Source: Phenylobacterium sp. CCH9-H3 (lineage in GTDB: Bacteria > Pseudomonadota > Alphaproteobacteria > Caulobacterales > Caulobacteraceae). From it: DNA of 64,000 nucleotides. The notes beneath the pieces were generated by a model, which saw only the letters and a list, made by a program, of their open reading frames with translations, was not told the DNA's origin and made no database searches. Position numbers and translations under genes: made by a program. The stretch lies in NCBI RefSeq assembly GCF_001557235.1, contig NZ_LSJI01000022.1, positions 17,427-81,426 of the forward strand, given 5' to 3'. Shown piece by piece: positions 8,527-17,630 of this stretch (the stretch's first letter is position 1; every line of letters starts with the position of its first letter).

Positions 8527-8850
8527 GAAGCTGACCCCGCAGCCGCAGCTGGACTTGGCGTTCGGGTTGCGCACCCGGAACTCGGCCCCGGCCAGTTCGT
8601 CGACGAAGTCGATCTCCGAGCCCTTCAGCAGCGCCAGCGAAACCACGTCGACCAGGGCCGCGGCGCCGTCGCGCTCGATCCTGAGATCGTCGTCCTGCGC
8701 GGTGTCGACGAGGTCGAACTGGTACTGGAAGCCCGAGCAGCCGCCGCCCTCGACGGCCACGCGCAGCATCACGGCGCGGCCCTCGGCGGCGCCGATGGCG
8801 CGGATGCGTTCCGCCGCGGCGGAGGAGAGGGTGAGGTCGGTCGTGGTCAT
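8518..8850 (-). CDS. erpA: Iron-sulphur cluster insertion protein of the HesB/IscA/ErpA type
   Basis: A-type carrier that delivers Fe-S clusters to target enzymes. 110 residues, the usual length. The three conserved cysteines are present: C38 in GGGCSGFQY and C102/C104 in the C-terminal SSCGCGVSF. An IscA or SufA assignment cannot be excluded from sequence alone; ErpA is preferred because the gene is solitary and diverges from dgt as in other Caulobacterales. The 81-bp gap to dgt should hold both promoters. Confidence 0.85.
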   Translation of the reverse strand: MTTTDLTLSSAAAERIRAIGAAEGRAVMLRVAVEGGGCSGFQYQFDLVDTAQDDDLRIERDGAAALVDVVSLALLKGSEIDFVDELAGAEFRVRNPNAKSSCGCGVSFSI

Positions 8851-8856
8851 GCTCTG

Positions 8857-8885
8857 TTAGACGAATGTCTGCCGTGGACTATATG
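8857..8885 (+). promoter_or_regulatory. Candidate promoter for dgt
   Basis: TTAGACG (8857-8863) and ACTATATG (8878-8885) are 14 nt apart, within the spacing of Caulobacter housekeeping promoters. An inverted repeat GGCCCC/GGGGCC (8897-8902 and 8909-8914) would fall in the 5' untranslated region of dgt. Confidence 0.35.
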
Positions 8886-8931
8886 AGGGCCTGCGCGGCC
8901 CCGACCAAGGGGCCCTGAATAGAATGGTTTG

Positions 8932-10110
8932 ATGGCGTCACCTATCCCTGACCGCGCTCCGTTCGCGGAGAACCCGGCCGCCTCGCGCGGCCGCAAGGTT
9001 CCCGAGGCGGCGAGCCGCACCCGCACCGACTTCGCCCGCGACCGGGACCGGATCATCCATTCGACGGCGTTCCGCCGGCTGAAGGAGAAGACGCAGGTGT
9101 TCGTGGCGCACGAGGGCGACCACTTCCGCACCCGCCTGACCCACAGCCTGGAGGTGGCCCAGATCGCGCGCTCGCTGGCGACGGCGATGGGGCTGGACCC
9201 GGACCTGGCCGAGACCATCGCCCTGGCCCACGACCTGGGACATCCGCCCTTCGGCCATGCGGGCGAGGACGAGTTGCAGATCCAGATGCAGGGCTACGGT
9301 GGCTTCGACCACAACGTTCAGACCTTCCGGGTGGTGACGAAGCTGGAGCGCCGCTATCCCGGCTTCGACGGCCTGAACCTGACGTGGGAGACGCTGGAAG
9401 GGGTCATCAAGCACAACGGCCCCGTGGTCGACCAGCTGGCCAAGCCGTCGTGGAGCGCCATCTCCGAGTTCGACGCCCAGTATGGCCTGCGGCTCGACAC
9501 ATGGGCTTCGGCCGAGGCCCAGGTCGCCGCCCTGGCCGACGACATCGCCTACAACAACCACGACGTGGACGACGGCGTCCTGGCCGGCCTGTTCAATCTG
9601 GACGAACTGGCCGAGGTGCCGCTGATCGGGCCGCACGTGGTCAGCGCCCGGGCCGACTATCCGGACTGCGAGCCGGGTATCCTGCGGCTCGAGGCCGTGC
9701 GCCGGATGATCGGGGCCATGGTCGACGACGTCATCGCCGAGACCGGGCGCCGGGCCGCCGCGGGCAAGGTCGGCTCGCCCGAGGACGTGCGGATGCTGGG
9801 CCACGCCCTGGTGTCGTTCTCCCGCGACATGGTCGAGGACCTCGGCGCCCTGCGGGCGTTCCTGATGGAGCGCATGTACCGGCACTGGAAGGTGAACCGC
9901 ACGCGCAGCCAGGCGCGCCGCATGCTGGCCGAGATGTTCCAGCTGTTCATGGCCGAGCCCGACGTCCTGCCGGCCGAATGGTTCGCGCGCGCCCAGGGCC
10001 GCGACGAGGCGGGGCGGGCGAGGGTGGTCTGCGACTATATCGGCGGCATGACCGATCGCTTCGCCATCGAGGAGCATCGCAAGCTGTTCCACCTCGACGT
10101 CTGGAGCTGA
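8932..10110 (+). CDS. dgt: dGTP triphosphohydrolase-like HD-domain protein
   Basis: HD-superfamily phosphohydrolase that removes triphosphate from dGTP or other dNTPs, helping control the nucleotide pool. 392 residues from the ATG at 8932 (a TTG immediately before it is in frame but unnecessary). The metal site is visible as H71 ([10 protein letters not shown]), H100-D101 ([16 protein letters not shown]) and a later aspartate in [15 protein letters not shown]. The N-terminal [20 protein letters not shown] is typical of the short, type-2 dGTPase-like branch rather than the longer E. coli Dgt. The next gene starts 3 bp after the stop. Confidence 0.9.
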   Translation: MASPIPDRAPFAENPAASRGRKVPEAASRTRTDFARDRDRIIHSTAFRRLKEKTQVFVAHEGDHFRTRLTHSLEVAQIARSLATAMGLDPDLAETIALAHDLGHPPFGHAGEDELQIQMQGYGGFDHNVQTFRVVTKLERRYPGFDGLNLTWETLEGVIKHNGPVVDQLAKPSWSAISEFDAQYGLRLDTWASAEAQVAALADDIAYNNHDVDDGVLAGLFNLDELAEVPLIGPHVVSARADYPDCEPGILRLEAVRRMIGAMVDDVIAETGRRAAAGKVGSPEDVRMLGHALVSFSRDMVEDLGALRAFLMERMYRHWKVNRTRSQARRMLAEMFQLFMAEPDVLPAEWFARAQGRDEAGRARVVCDYIGGMTDRFAIEEHRKLFHLDVWS

Positions 10111-10113
10111 GGC

Positions 10114-10338
10114 GTGACGGTGCTGTCCGTCCGCGGGCCGATCTTCCATTCGCCGGGCGACGAAGGCGCGTTCTACTGGTGGCTGAAGAAGATTTCGGCC
10201 GTCCAGCGCGCCGCGAACCGCGGGCGCAACGTCGAGATCCAGCTTCGCCCGGGCAAGGCGTCGGGCGACGAGGTGCGGGAGCTGCGGGCCTTGTTCCATC
10301 GCTATGGGATGGACACCACGGACCTCGAGGGTCTCTAG
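10114..10338 (+). CDS. Small protein of unknown function downstream of dgt
   Basis: 74 residues with a GTG start 3 bp after the dgt stop, so it is almost certainly translated from the same message. The sequence is compact and looks folded: SPGDEGAFYWWLKKISAVQ, then a basic strand (NRGRNVEIQLRPGK), then a helix ELRALFHRYGMD. It recalls small Imm70-like immunity proteins in its SPGDE...FF..WL and LRELR.LF.RY pattern, but no toxin is nearby and I do not assign the family. Confidence 0.55.
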   Translation: MTVLSVRGPIFHSPGDEGAFYWWLKKISAVQRAANRGRNVEIQLRPGKASGDEVRELRALFHRYGMDTTDLEGL

Positions 10339-10448
10339 TCTCGCCCACAGAAATCGCCGTCCCGCCACACTCCGGTCCTTGCGACCTCCGATAGACTGTC
10401 TCCGAACGCGCGCGATTCGCGCCGCTGGAGCCTCTCGGAGCCCTCGCG

Positions 10449-11270
10449 ATGTCCGACCATGAGCGCGGCGCCTACACGCCGCCCACCGCCGACGCCCCGC
10501 TGAGCTTCGATCCGCGCGAGCCCGTCCGCGGCGCCCGGCCGATCCCTTTCACCCTGATCCTCAGCGTGCTGGTGCTGGCGGCGCTGGTGGCCGCCATCTT
10601 CGTCTTCTACCAGTCCGGCGTGCGCCAGGCGGGCCAGGCGCCGCAGACGGTGGGCGAGCAGGTCGCCGGCATCAAGTCCGCCGCGCCGCCCGAGGCGCAG
10701 CCGCAGGATCCCGCCGCGGGCCTGCAGATCTATCGCTCGGACGAGGGCGCGCCGATGGAAACCATCGCGCCGACGTTCACGCCCCCGCCGGAGGAGCCGG
10801 CGCCCCGGCCGATGCCCACGCCCAAGGTCGTGGTGACCCAGGCGCCGCCGGTCCAGGCCGCGCCGCCGCCCGCCACCTCCCAGGCGCTGAAGCCGGCCAT
10901 ACCGCCGGCCCCGGCTCAGAAGGCCGCGCCGCCTCCGGCCCAGAAGGTCGCCGCCGCGCCGCCCGCGCCGAAGCCTGCGCCACCGCCGGCGGAAAAGGTC
11001 GAGCCGGCCCCCGCCGCCAAGCCCGCGGCGGGCGGCGCCGTGGTGCAGATCGGCGCCGTGTCGTCCACCGCCCTGGCGGACAAGGCCTGGAAGGAGGCCG
11101 TGTCGGCCGTCCCGGGCCTCGGCGCCGGCAAGGGCAAGAGCGTCGAGAAGATCGAGAAGAACGGCGGCGCGCTCTATCGCACGGCGGTCACCGGCTTCGC
11201 CTCGCGGGCCGACGCCCAGGCCTTCTGCGCCAAGCTCCAGGCCGCCGGGAAGAGCTGCTTCGTCCGGTGA
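10449..11270 (+). CDS. SPOR-domain membrane protein
   Basis: 273 residues: a short cytoplasmic N-terminus, one membrane helix (about residues 35-57, IPFTLILSVLVLAALVAAIFVF), a long Pro/Ala-rich periplasmic linker (about 95-190) and a C-terminal SPOR domain (about 195-273, VVQIGAVSSTALADKAW ... GFASRADAQAFCAKLQAAGKSCFVR). SPOR domains bind denuded glycan strands at the septum, so the protein probably acts in division or daughter-cell separation. Its stop overlaps the GTG start of nagZ, which puts a peptidoglycan-binding protein and a peptidoglycan-recycling enzyme in one operon with scpAB. Confidence 0.87.
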   Translation: MSDHERGAYTPPTADAPLSFDPREPVRGARPIPFTLILSVLVLAALVAAIFVFYQSGVRQAGQAPQTVGEQVAGIKSAAPPEAQPQDPAAGLQIYRSDEGAPMETIAPTFTPPPEEPAPRPMPTPKVVVTQAPPVQAAPPPATSQALKPAIPPAPAQKAAPPPAQKVAAAPPAPKPAPPPAEKVEPAPAAKPAAGGAVVQIGAVSSTALADKAWKEAVSAVPGLGAGKGKSVEKIEKNGGALYRTAVTGFASRADAQAFCAKLQAAGKSCFVR

Positions 11271-12274
11271 CGGTCGGGGCCTGCATCCTGGGCTGCTCGG
11301 GCCCGATGCTGACGCCGGCCGAAAAGGCGTTCTTCGCCGACGCGCGTCCCTTGGGGTTCATCCTCTTCGCCCGCAACGTCGAGACGCCGGAGCAGGTGAG
11401 GGCGCTGACGGTCGCCCTGCGCGAGGTGGTCGGTCGCGACGACGCGCCGATCCTGGTCGACCAGGAAGGCGGACGGGTTCAACGCCTGCGTCCGCCGCAC
11501 TGGCCGGCCTATCCCCCGGCGCGCGCCTACGCCGCGCTCAGGCGTCCCGAGATCGCCCGGCTCGGGGCCCGGCTGATGGCCCACGACCTGGCCGCCGTGG
11601 GCATCGACGCCGACTGCCTGCCGGTGCTGGACGTTCCCGCGCCGGACGGGCACGAGGTCATCGGCGACCGCGCCTATGCCGAGACGCCGGACGCCGTGGC
11701 CATACTGGGTCGCGCGGCGGCCGAGGGGCTCATCGCCGGCGGGGTTCTGCCGGTGGTCAAGCACATCCCCGGCCACGGCCGGGCCCGGGCCGACAGCCAT
11801 CAGGCGTTGCCGGTGGTCCAGGCGGATTGGAGCGAGCTCGACGGCTGGGACTTCGCGCCCTTCCGCGCGCTGTCGGACATGCCGATGGCGATGACGGCGC
11901 ATGTGGTCTACGCCGCCATCGATCCGGGCGGACCGGCGACCCTGTCGCCCACGGTGATCCGGCGCGCCGTGCGCGAGGCCATCGGCTTCGGCGGGCTCCT
12001 GATGAGCGACGACATCTCGATGGGCGCGCTCTCCGGGGGATTTCGCGAGCGGGCCGAGGCTGCGCGCGCCGCGGGCTGCGACGTCGTGCTCCACTGCAAC
12101 GGCGACATGGACGAGATGCGGGCCGTCGCGGCGGGCGCGGGAACCCTGACGGGGCAGGCCGGGCGCCGCGCCGAGGCCGCGCTGGCGCGCCGGCCGCGCG
12201 CGCCGGAACCGTTCGACGTCGCCGAGGGCCGCGCTCGCTTCGCCGCGGCGTTCGGCGGTAGGCTGGCGGCATGA
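11267..12274 (+). CDS. nagZ: Beta-N-acetylhexosaminidase of peptidoglycan recycling
   Basis: Glycoside hydrolase family 3 enzyme that removes GlcNAc from anhydro-muropeptides in the cytoplasm. 335 residues with a GTG start overlapping the SPOR stop by 4 bp. Motifs: ILVDQEGGRVQRLRP, KHIPGHGRARADSH (K165-H166 and the flexible-loop His/Asp pair) and SDDISMGAL with the catalytic aspartate. There is no signal peptide, as expected. The C-terminus overlaps the scpA start by ATGA, so nagZ-scpA-scpB are translationally coupled. Confidence 0.92.
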   Translation: MTVGACILGCSGPMLTPAEKAFFADARPLGFILFARNVETPEQVRALTVALREVVGRDDAPILVDQEGGRVQRLRPPHWPAYPPARAYAALRRPEIARLGARLMAHDLAAVGIDADCLPVLDVPAPDGHEVIGDRAYAETPDAVAILGRAAAEGLIAGGVLPVVKHIPGHGRARADSHQALPVVQADWSELDGWDFAPFRALSDMPMAMTAHVVYAAIDPGGPATLSPTVIRRAVREAIGFGGLLMSDDISMGALSGGFRERAEAARAAGCDVVLHCNGDMDEMRAVAAGAGTLTGQAGRRAEAALARRPRAPEPFDVAEGRARFAAAFGGRLAA

Positions 12275-13080
12275 GCGGCGGCTTCCAACCTTCCCTCGAC
12301 TTCGCGGCGGCCAGCCACGCCGCCGAGGACGGCGAGGCGCTGATCGTCGACATCGAGGGTTACGAGGGGCCGCTGCACGTCCTCCTGGCCCTGGCCCGCA
12401 ACCAGAAGGTCGACCTGCTGCAGCTTTCGATCCTGAAGCTGGCCGAGCAGTACCTTTCCTTCGTGCAGGAGGCGCGCCGTCGCCGCTTCAGCCTGGCCGC
12501 CGACTATCTCGTGATGGCGGCCTGGCTCGCCTACCTGAAATCCCGCCTGCTGTTGCCCAAGCCCGAGCAGCCGAAGGCCGAGGAGCCGCCGGCCGAGGAA
12601 ATGGCCCAGCGCCTGGCGTTTCGCCTGGCCAAGCTCGAAGCCATGCGCAACGCGGCCGAGAAGCTGATGACAGGCCCGCAACTCGGCCGTGACGTCTTCG
12701 GCCGCGGCGACCCCGAAGCCATCCGCATCGTCCCGTCGGGGCGGATCGAAGGCGATCTCTACGGCCTGATGAGCGCCTACATCGCCCAGCGCCAGAAGGA
12801 GGCGCAGCGCAGCTACAAACCGCAGGTTCCAACCGCCTATCCGCTGGAGGACGCCCGCGATCGCCTGCGCCGCCTGCTGCCCGATCTCGACCGCTGGACG
12901 CCGCTGACCGGGGTCGCGCCCATGGGAACCCCGACCGCCGGCCCCAGCCGCGCCTCCTATGTGGCCTCGACCCTGTCGGCCAGCCTGGAGCTGGTGAAGG
13001 AGGGGGCGCTCGAAGCCCGCCAGCTGGAGGCCTTCGCCGACATCTATCTTCGGGCCCGCAAGGGCGGGGCGGCGGCATGA
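12271..13080 (+). CDS. scpA: Segregation and condensation protein A
   Basis: Kleisin subunit that bridges the SMC heads and, with ScpB, forms the bacterial condensin that organises and segregates the chromosome. 269 residues. The N-terminal DIEGYEGPLHVLLALARNQKVDLLQ and AADYLVMAAWLAYLKSRLLLP are classic ScpA signatures; the C-terminal winged-helix region follows a linker. It overlaps both neighbours by 4 bp. Confidence 0.93.
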   Translation: MSGGFQPSLDFAAASHAAEDGEALIVDIEGYEGPLHVLLALARNQKVDLLQLSILKLAEQYLSFVQEARRRRFSLAADYLVMAAWLAYLKSRLLLPKPEQPKAEEPPAEEMAQRLAFRLAKLEAMRNAAEKLMTGPQLGRDVFGRGDPEAIRIVPSGRIEGDLYGLMSAYIAQRQKEAQRSYKPQVPTAYPLEDARDRLRRLLPDLDRWTPLTGVAPMGTPTAGPSRASYVASTLSASLELVKEGALEARQLEAFADIYLRARKGGAAA

Positions 13081-13715
13081 GCGAGACGGCGCGCGAGATC
13101 GAGGCGCTGCTGTTCGCCGCCTCCGGGCCGCTGACGGCGGAGGACCTGGCCAGGCGCCTCCCCGAAGGCGCGGACGTCGAAGGGGGCCTGGCCGAGCTTT
13201 CCGGTCTCTACGAGGGCCGCGGCGTCGTGTTGGCCAACGTCGCGGGCGGATGGCGCTTCCAGACGGCCGAGGACCTCGCCTGGCTGATGACCGAGGAGCG
13301 CGACGAGCCGCGGCGCCTCTCCAAGGCCGCGCAGGAGACCCTGGCCATCATCGCCTATCACCAGCCGGTCACCCGCGCCGAGATCGAGGCCGTCCGCGGC
13401 GTGCAGGCCAGCCGGGGCACCCTGGACGTCCTTCTGGAACTGGGCCTGGTGAAGATGCGCGGCCGCCGGCGCACGCCGGGGCGGCCGGTCACCTTCGGCA
13501 CGACGGACGCCTTCCTGGAGCACTATGGCCTGGCCAGCCTCGCCGACCTGCCCGGGATGGCGGAAATGAAGGCCGCGGGCCTGCTCTCCCTCGACCTGCC
13601 GCCCGATTTCGCCATGCCGGACCCCAACGCCCTGGCCGCCGACGAGGACCCGCTGGAGGCCGACGCACCCGAATTCCACGTCGATTTCCTGGGCGAGGAC
13701 GAACCCGCGCACTGA
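13077..13715 (+). CDS. scpB: Segregation and condensation protein B
   Basis: 212 residues with two winged-helix domains that bind ScpA as a dimer. Motifs: EIEALLFAASGPLTAEDLA at the N-terminus, then LSKAAQETLAIIAYHQPVTRAEIE and RGRRRTPGRPVTFGTTDAFLEHYGL, all typical. An acidic tail of about 30 residues follows. ATGA overlap with scpA. A fresh promoter appears just after the gene, so the scp message may end or weaken here before tatA. Confidence 0.93.
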   Translation: MSETAREIEALLFAASGPLTAEDLARRLPEGADVEGGLAELSGLYEGRGVVLANVAGGWRFQTAEDLAWLMTEERDEPRRLSKAAQETLAIIAYHQPVTRAEIEAVRGVQASRGTLDVLLELGLVKMRGRRRTPGRPVTFGTTDAFLEHYGLASLADLPGMAEMKAAGLLSLDLPPDFAMPDPNALAADEDPLEADAPEFHVDFLGEDEPAH

Positions 13716-13730
13716 AGCGTGCATGCCGCG

Positions 13731-13758
13731 TTGGCTTGGCGGCGGCGGACGGACTATA
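13731..13758 (+). promoter_or_regulatory. Candidate promoter for the tatABC-serS-surE-pcm genes
   Basis: TTGGCTT (13731-13737) and ACTATATAAC (13749-13758) are separated by 11 nt, a good fit to Caulobacter housekeeping promoters. It lies 60-85 nt upstream of the tatA ATG in the only sizeable gap between scpB and tatA. Confidence 0.5.
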
Positions 13759-13817
13759 TAACCCCCGAGACAACGGGCGCGCGGCATCGGGGCCGCCGCC
13801 CAAGGAGAGTTCGGCGC

Positions 13818-14021
13818 ATGGGCGCACTCAGCATCTGGCACATCCTTCTGATCGTCGTCGTGGCGGCGCTGCTGTTCGGCGGCCGCGGCAAGATCTCGGG
13901 CCTCATGGGCGACACCGCGAAGGGCATCCGCGCCTTCCGGGACGGCCTCAAGGGCGAGGACAGTTCCGAAGAAGCGGCCAAACCGCTTCCGAAGGACGAG
14001 AAGGACAGCGCGCGGGGCTGA
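13818..14021 (+). CDS. tatA: Sec-independent translocase subunit TatA
   Basis: 67 residues. The ATG at 13818 follows AAGGAGAG; an upstream in-frame ATG (13719) is rejected because it would add a basic, non-family extension. N-terminal membrane helix ([18 protein letters not shown]), the hinge [19 protein letters not shown] as amphipathic helix, and a short charged tail. TatA oligomers form the pore for folded twin-arginine substrates. First of three tat genes in the standard order. Confidence 0.93.
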   Translation: MGALSIWHILLIVVVAALLFGGRGKISGLMGDTAKGIRAFRDGLKGEDSSEEAAKPLPKDEKDSARG

Positions 14022-14094
14022 TCGCCCGCCGCTTCACGGCAATTTCGCGCCGGCCGCCTTGATCGTGGCCGGCGCTTCTGTTTAGGCCACCGCC

Positions 14095-14619
14095 ATGCTT
14101 CCCGAAGTCGGCGCGTCCGAGCTCATCGTCATCGCCATCGTGGCGCTGATCGTCGTGGGCCCAAAGGACCTGCCCCTCCTGCTCCGGCGCTTCGGCCAGT
14201 TCATGGCCAAGCTGCGCGGCATGGCCAACGAGTTTCGCGCCAGCTTCGACGAGATGGCCCGCCAGTCCGAGCTCGACGACCTGCGCAAGGAGGTCGAGGC
14301 CATGCGCCGCGGCCAGTTCGGCGACCTGACCGACCATGACCAGGAAATGCGCTCCACCATCGGCGAGATCGAGCAGAGCATGTCCGACGTCGGCGTGCAG
14401 CTGCATCCGCCGATGAGCTACCAGTACGACACCACCGAGGCGCCGCCGCCGCTGGAGATCTCGGAGGCGCCTGCGCCGGAGACGAAGAAGCCGGCTGCCA
14501 GGAAGAAGGCCGCGGCCAAGACGGCCCGGAAGGCGCCCGCCAAGGCCAAGGCAGATGTCGAGATCGCCCAGGCTGCGAAGCGCAAGCGCGCCGGCAAGAT
14601 CGTCGAGGGCGGGGCGTGA
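14095..14619 (+). CDS. tatB: Sec-independent translocase subunit TatB
   Basis: 174 residues. Membrane helix at residues 6-24 (VGASELIVIAIVALIVVG) followed by PKDLPLLLRRFGQFMAKLRGMANEFR, the TatB-specific hinge and amphipathic helix. The C-terminal third is Ala/Lys/Pro-rich (KKPAARKKAAAKTARKAP) and probably disordered. TatB with TatC forms the substrate-receptor complex. Its stop overlaps the GTG start of tatC. Confidence 0.93.
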   Translation: MLPEVGASELIVIAIVALIVVGPKDLPLLLRRFGQFMAKLRGMANEFRASFDEMARQSELDDLRKEVEAMRRGQFGDLTDHDQEMRSTIGEIEQSMSDVGVQLHPPMSYQYDTTEAPPPLEISEAPAPETKKPAARKKAAAKTARKAPAKAKADVEIAQAAKRKRAGKIVEGGA

Positions 14620-15506
14620 GCTACGAGTCGGACGAAGCCGAGATCGAGGCCTCCCGGGCCCCCCTGCTGGACCATCTGGTCGAGCTCCGCCAACGGCTGA
14701 TCATCTGCGTAGTGGCGATCGTCGTGGGCTTCGCGATCTGCTTCGCCTTTTCCGAACAGATCTACCGCTTCCTCCTGCACCCCTTCGCCATGGCGGCGGC
14801 CATGTACGCGGAGTCCCGCCAGGGGCACGCCGGTGGGCCGTTCGACCTCTTGTTCGTCCTGTTGGGCCTGAAGGAGCCGCCCGCGGCGACCGGCGACCTG
14901 CGGCTGATGTTCACCGCCCCGCTGGAGTTCTTCTTCACCAAGCTGAAGCTCGCGGGCTTCGGGGCCGTGGTGCTGACGTTCCCGGTGCTGGCCTGGCAGG
15001 TCTACGCCTTCGTAGCGCCGGGCCTCTACAAGCGCGAGCGGTACGCCTTCCTGCCGTTCCTCATCGCCGCTCCGGTTCTGTTCCTGATGGGCGCGGCGCT
15101 GGTCTACTTCCTGATCCTGCCGTTCGTGCTGTGGTTTTCGCTGAGCCAGCAGATCATGGGCGCGGGCATCGCGGTCGAGCTGCTGCCGAAGGTTTCGGAC
15201 TACCTGACCCTCGTGACCACCCTGCTGCTGGCCTTCGGGCTCTGCTTCCAGCTTCCCGTGGTGCTGACGCTGCTGGGCCTGGCGGGCATCGTGAACTCGG
15301 CCATGCTGTGGAAGGGCTGGCGCTACGCCGTCTTCGCCGTGGTCGTGGTGGCCGCGATCGTCACGCCGCCGGACCCGATCAGCCAGCTCATGCTCGCGAC
15401 CCCGATCATCCTGCTCTATTTCGTCTCCATCGGCTGCGTGAAGCTCATCGAACTGCGCCGGACGAAGGAAGACGCCGCCGCCGGGACGGACATCGTCGGG
15501 GTGTGA
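14616..15506 (+). CDS. tatC: Sec-independent translocase subunit TatC
   Basis: 296 residues, GTG start inside the tatB stop. Six membrane helices are visible. Family motifs include APLLDHLVELRQRLIICVVA at the N-terminus, FFTKLKLAGFGAVVLTFPVL, and VVVAAIVTPPDPISQLMLATP near the C-terminus. TatC binds the RR signal peptide at its cytoplasmic N-terminus and first loop. There is a small insertion between helices 1 and 2 (GHAGGPFDLLFVLLGLKEPP), common in alphaproteobacteria. Confidence 0.94.
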   Translation: MSYESDEAEIEASRAPLLDHLVELRQRLIICVVAIVVGFAICFAFSEQIYRFLLHPFAMAAAMYAESRQGHAGGPFDLLFVLLGLKEPPAATGDLRLMFTAPLEFFFTKLKLAGFGAVVLTFPVLAWQVYAFVAPGLYKRERYAFLPFLIAAPVLFLMGAALVYFLILPFVLWFSLSQQIMGAGIAVELLPKVSDYLTLVTTLLLAFGLCFQLPVVLTLLGLAGIVNSAMLWKGWRYAVFAVVVVAAIVTPPDPISQLMLATPIILLYFVSIGCVKLIELRRTKEDAAAGTDIVGV

Positions 15507-15577
15507 GCCGTCAAAGGGTTGGCGCGCCTCCCGACGCGCTCTAGAGAAACCGCTTCCCTCATCCCCCAGCGGCGCCC

Positions 15578-16858
15578 ATGCACGACATCCGAGCCATTCG
15601 CGAAACCCCCGAGCTTTACGAGAAAGCCTGGGCGGCGAAGGGCCTGTCCGGGAAGGTGGCCGAGATCCTCGACCTGGACGCCCGGCTCCGCGCGGCGCAG
15701 ACCGCTGGCCAGGCGGCGCAGGCCGAGCGCAACGACGCCTCCAAGAAGATCGGCCAGGCCAAGGCCCAGAAGAACGAGGCCGAGGCGCAGGCGTTGATGG
15801 CCCGGGTGGAGGCCTTGAAGGCGGGCCAGGCCGAGCACGCCGAGGCCGAACGCCAGGCGGGCGAGGCGCTGAAGGACATTCTGGCCTCGCTGCCCAACAT
15901 CCCGGCGCCGGATGTGCCGGTCGGGGCCGACGAGCACGACAATGTCGAGGTCCGCCGCTGGGGCGAGCCGTTCGCCATCGCCAATCCCAAGGACCACGTC
16001 GACATCGGCGAGGGCCTGGGCCTCCTGGACTTCGAGGCGGCCGTGCGCATGTCGGGCGCCCGGTTCACGGTCCTGAAGGGCCAACTCGCCCGCCTGGAGC
16101 GCGCCATCGGCCAGTTCATGCTGGACCTGCAGACCCAGGAGCACGGCTATCTGGAAGTCGCCCCGCCGTTGCTGGTGAACGATGCGGCCGCCTACGGCAC
16201 CGACAAGCTGCCGAAGTTCGCGGACGACCTCTTCCAGACCACCGACGGCCGCTGGCTGATCCCGACCGCCGAGGTGCCCCTGACCAGCCTGGTGATGGAC
16301 CAGATCGTGGCGGAGGAGGAGCTGCCGCTGCGCTTCACCGCCCTCACGCCCTGCTTCCGCTCCGAGGCCGGCGCCTCGGGCCGCGACACCCGCGGGATGA
16401 TCCGCCAGCATCAGTTCAACAAGGTCGAGCTGGTCTCCATCGTGGCCCCGGAGAAGTCCGAGGAGGAGCACGAGCGGATGGTCGGCTGCGCCGAGGCGGT
16501 GCTTAAGCGGCTGGAGCTGCCGTTCCGCACGATGCTCCTCTGCACGGGCGACATGGGCTTCGGCGCGCGCAAGACCTACGACCTGGAAGTCTGGCTGCCC
16601 AGCCAGGGCAAGTATCGCGAGATCAGCTCGTGCTCGAACTGCGGCGACTTCCAGGCCCGCCGCATGGACGCCCGCGCCAAGAAGGCCGGCGAGAAGGGGA
16701 CGCGCTTCGTCCACACTCTGAACGGCTCGGGCCTCGCCGTGGGCCGAACCCTGGTAGCGGTCATGGAGAACTACCAGGACGAGGGCGGCCGGATCGCCAT
16801 CCCGCAGGCGCTGCACCCCTACCTCCCCGGCATGACCCACATCGGGGGCAAGGCTTGA
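15578..16858 (+). CDS. serS: Seryl-tRNA synthetase
   Basis: Class II synthetase, 426 residues, charging tRNA-Ser and tRNA-Sec. The N-terminal [17 protein letters not shown] leads into the long antiparallel coiled coil (about 30-105, rich in Ala/Glu/Gln) that grips the tRNA variable arm. Motif 2 is [20 protein letters not shown] and motif 3 lies in [20 protein letters not shown]. The [13 protein letters not shown] segment before it is typical of SerS. Its stop overlaps the TTG start of surE. Confidence 0.95.
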   Translation: MHDIRAIRETPELYEKAWAAKGLSGKVAEILDLDARLRAAQTAGQAAQAERNDASKKIGQAKAQKNEAEAQALMARVEALKAGQAEHAEAERQAGEALKDILASLPNIPAPDVPVGADEHDNVEVRRWGEPFAIANPKDHVDIGEGLGLLDFEAAVRMSGARFTVLKGQLARLERAIGQFMLDLQTQEHGYLEVAPPLLVNDAAAYGTDKLPKFADDLFQTTDGRWLIPTAEVPLTSLVMDQIVAEEELPLRFTALTPCFRSEAGASGRDTRGMIRQHQFNKVELVSIVAPEKSEEEHERMVGCAEAVLKRLELPFRTMLLCTGDMGFGARKTYDLEVWLPSQGKYREISSCSNCGDFQARRMDARAKKAGEKGTRFVHTLNGSGLAVGRTLVAVMENYQDEGGRIAIPQALHPYLPGMTHIGGKA

Positions 16859-17628
16859 GGATCCTCATCACCAACGACGACGGCATCCACGCGGACGGCC
16901 TGGAGGCGCTGGAGCGGATCGCGGCCCGGCTTACGGACGACGTCTGGGTGGTGGCGCCCGAGTACGAGCAGTCGGGCGCCAGCCGGGCGCTGACCCTGGC
17001 CGACCCCATCCGCGTGCGGCAACTTTCCGAACGCCGCTTCGCCACCACGGGCACGCCCACCGACTGCGTCATGCTGGGGATCAACGACCTGGTCCAGGGG
17101 GGCAAGCCGGACCTGGTGCTGTCGGGCGTGAACCGCGGCGCGAACCTCGCCGAGGACGTCACCATGTCGGGTACGGTGGCCGGGGCGATCGAGGGCATGG
17201 CCCTGGGCGTGCCGTCCATCGCCCTCTCGCAGATGGGCTTCTACGAGCCGGGGCAGAGCTTCGAGGCGGCCGAGACCTTTGGGCCAGGCATCGTCAAGCG
17301 CCTGGTCGAACTGGGCTGGCCGAAGGACGTGGTCCTCAACATCAACTTCCCGAACGGCCCGGTCGAGAACATCAAGGAGGTCGAGGTCACCCGCCAGGGC
17401 TTCCGCGACTTCCAGGTGCGTCACGCCGAGAAGCGGCTCGATCTGCGCGGGCGCGACTATTACTGGGTAGGCTTCCGCCAGGAGCGCTCCAGTCCGCCGG
17501 AGGGCACCGATCTGAGAGCGCTGTACGATGGCAAAATCTCGGTGACGCCGCTCCACATCGACCTGACCCACACCGCCACTGTCCACGAACTGAAGGGGCA
17601 GCTGGGCGGCGTGCCGCCGAAGGCTTGA
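16855..17628 (+). CDS. surE: 5'/3'-nucleotidase SurE
   Basis: Metal-dependent nucleoside-5'/3'-monophosphate phosphatase linked to stationary-phase survival. 257 residues from a TTG start at 16855, inside the serS stop. This start is fixed by the family N-terminus RILITNDDG (metal-binding D8 and D9), which begins immediately. Further motifs: [22 protein letters not shown] with the conserved Ser/Asn, and VVLNINFPN. It is followed directly by pcm, the classic surE-pcm pairing. Confidence 0.93.
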   Translation: MRILITNDDGIHADGLEALERIAARLTDDVWVVAPEYEQSGASRALTLADPIRVRQLSERRFATTGTPTDCVMLGINDLVQGGKPDLVLSGVNRGANLAEDVTMSGTVAGAIEGMALGVPSIALSQMGFYEPGQSFEAAETFGPGIVKRLVELGWPKDVVLNINFPNGPVENIKEVEVTRQGFRDFQVRHAEKRLDLRGRDYYWVGFRQERSSPPEGTDLRALYDGKISVTPLHIDLTHTATVHELKGQLGGVPPKA

Positions 17629-17630
17629 CC

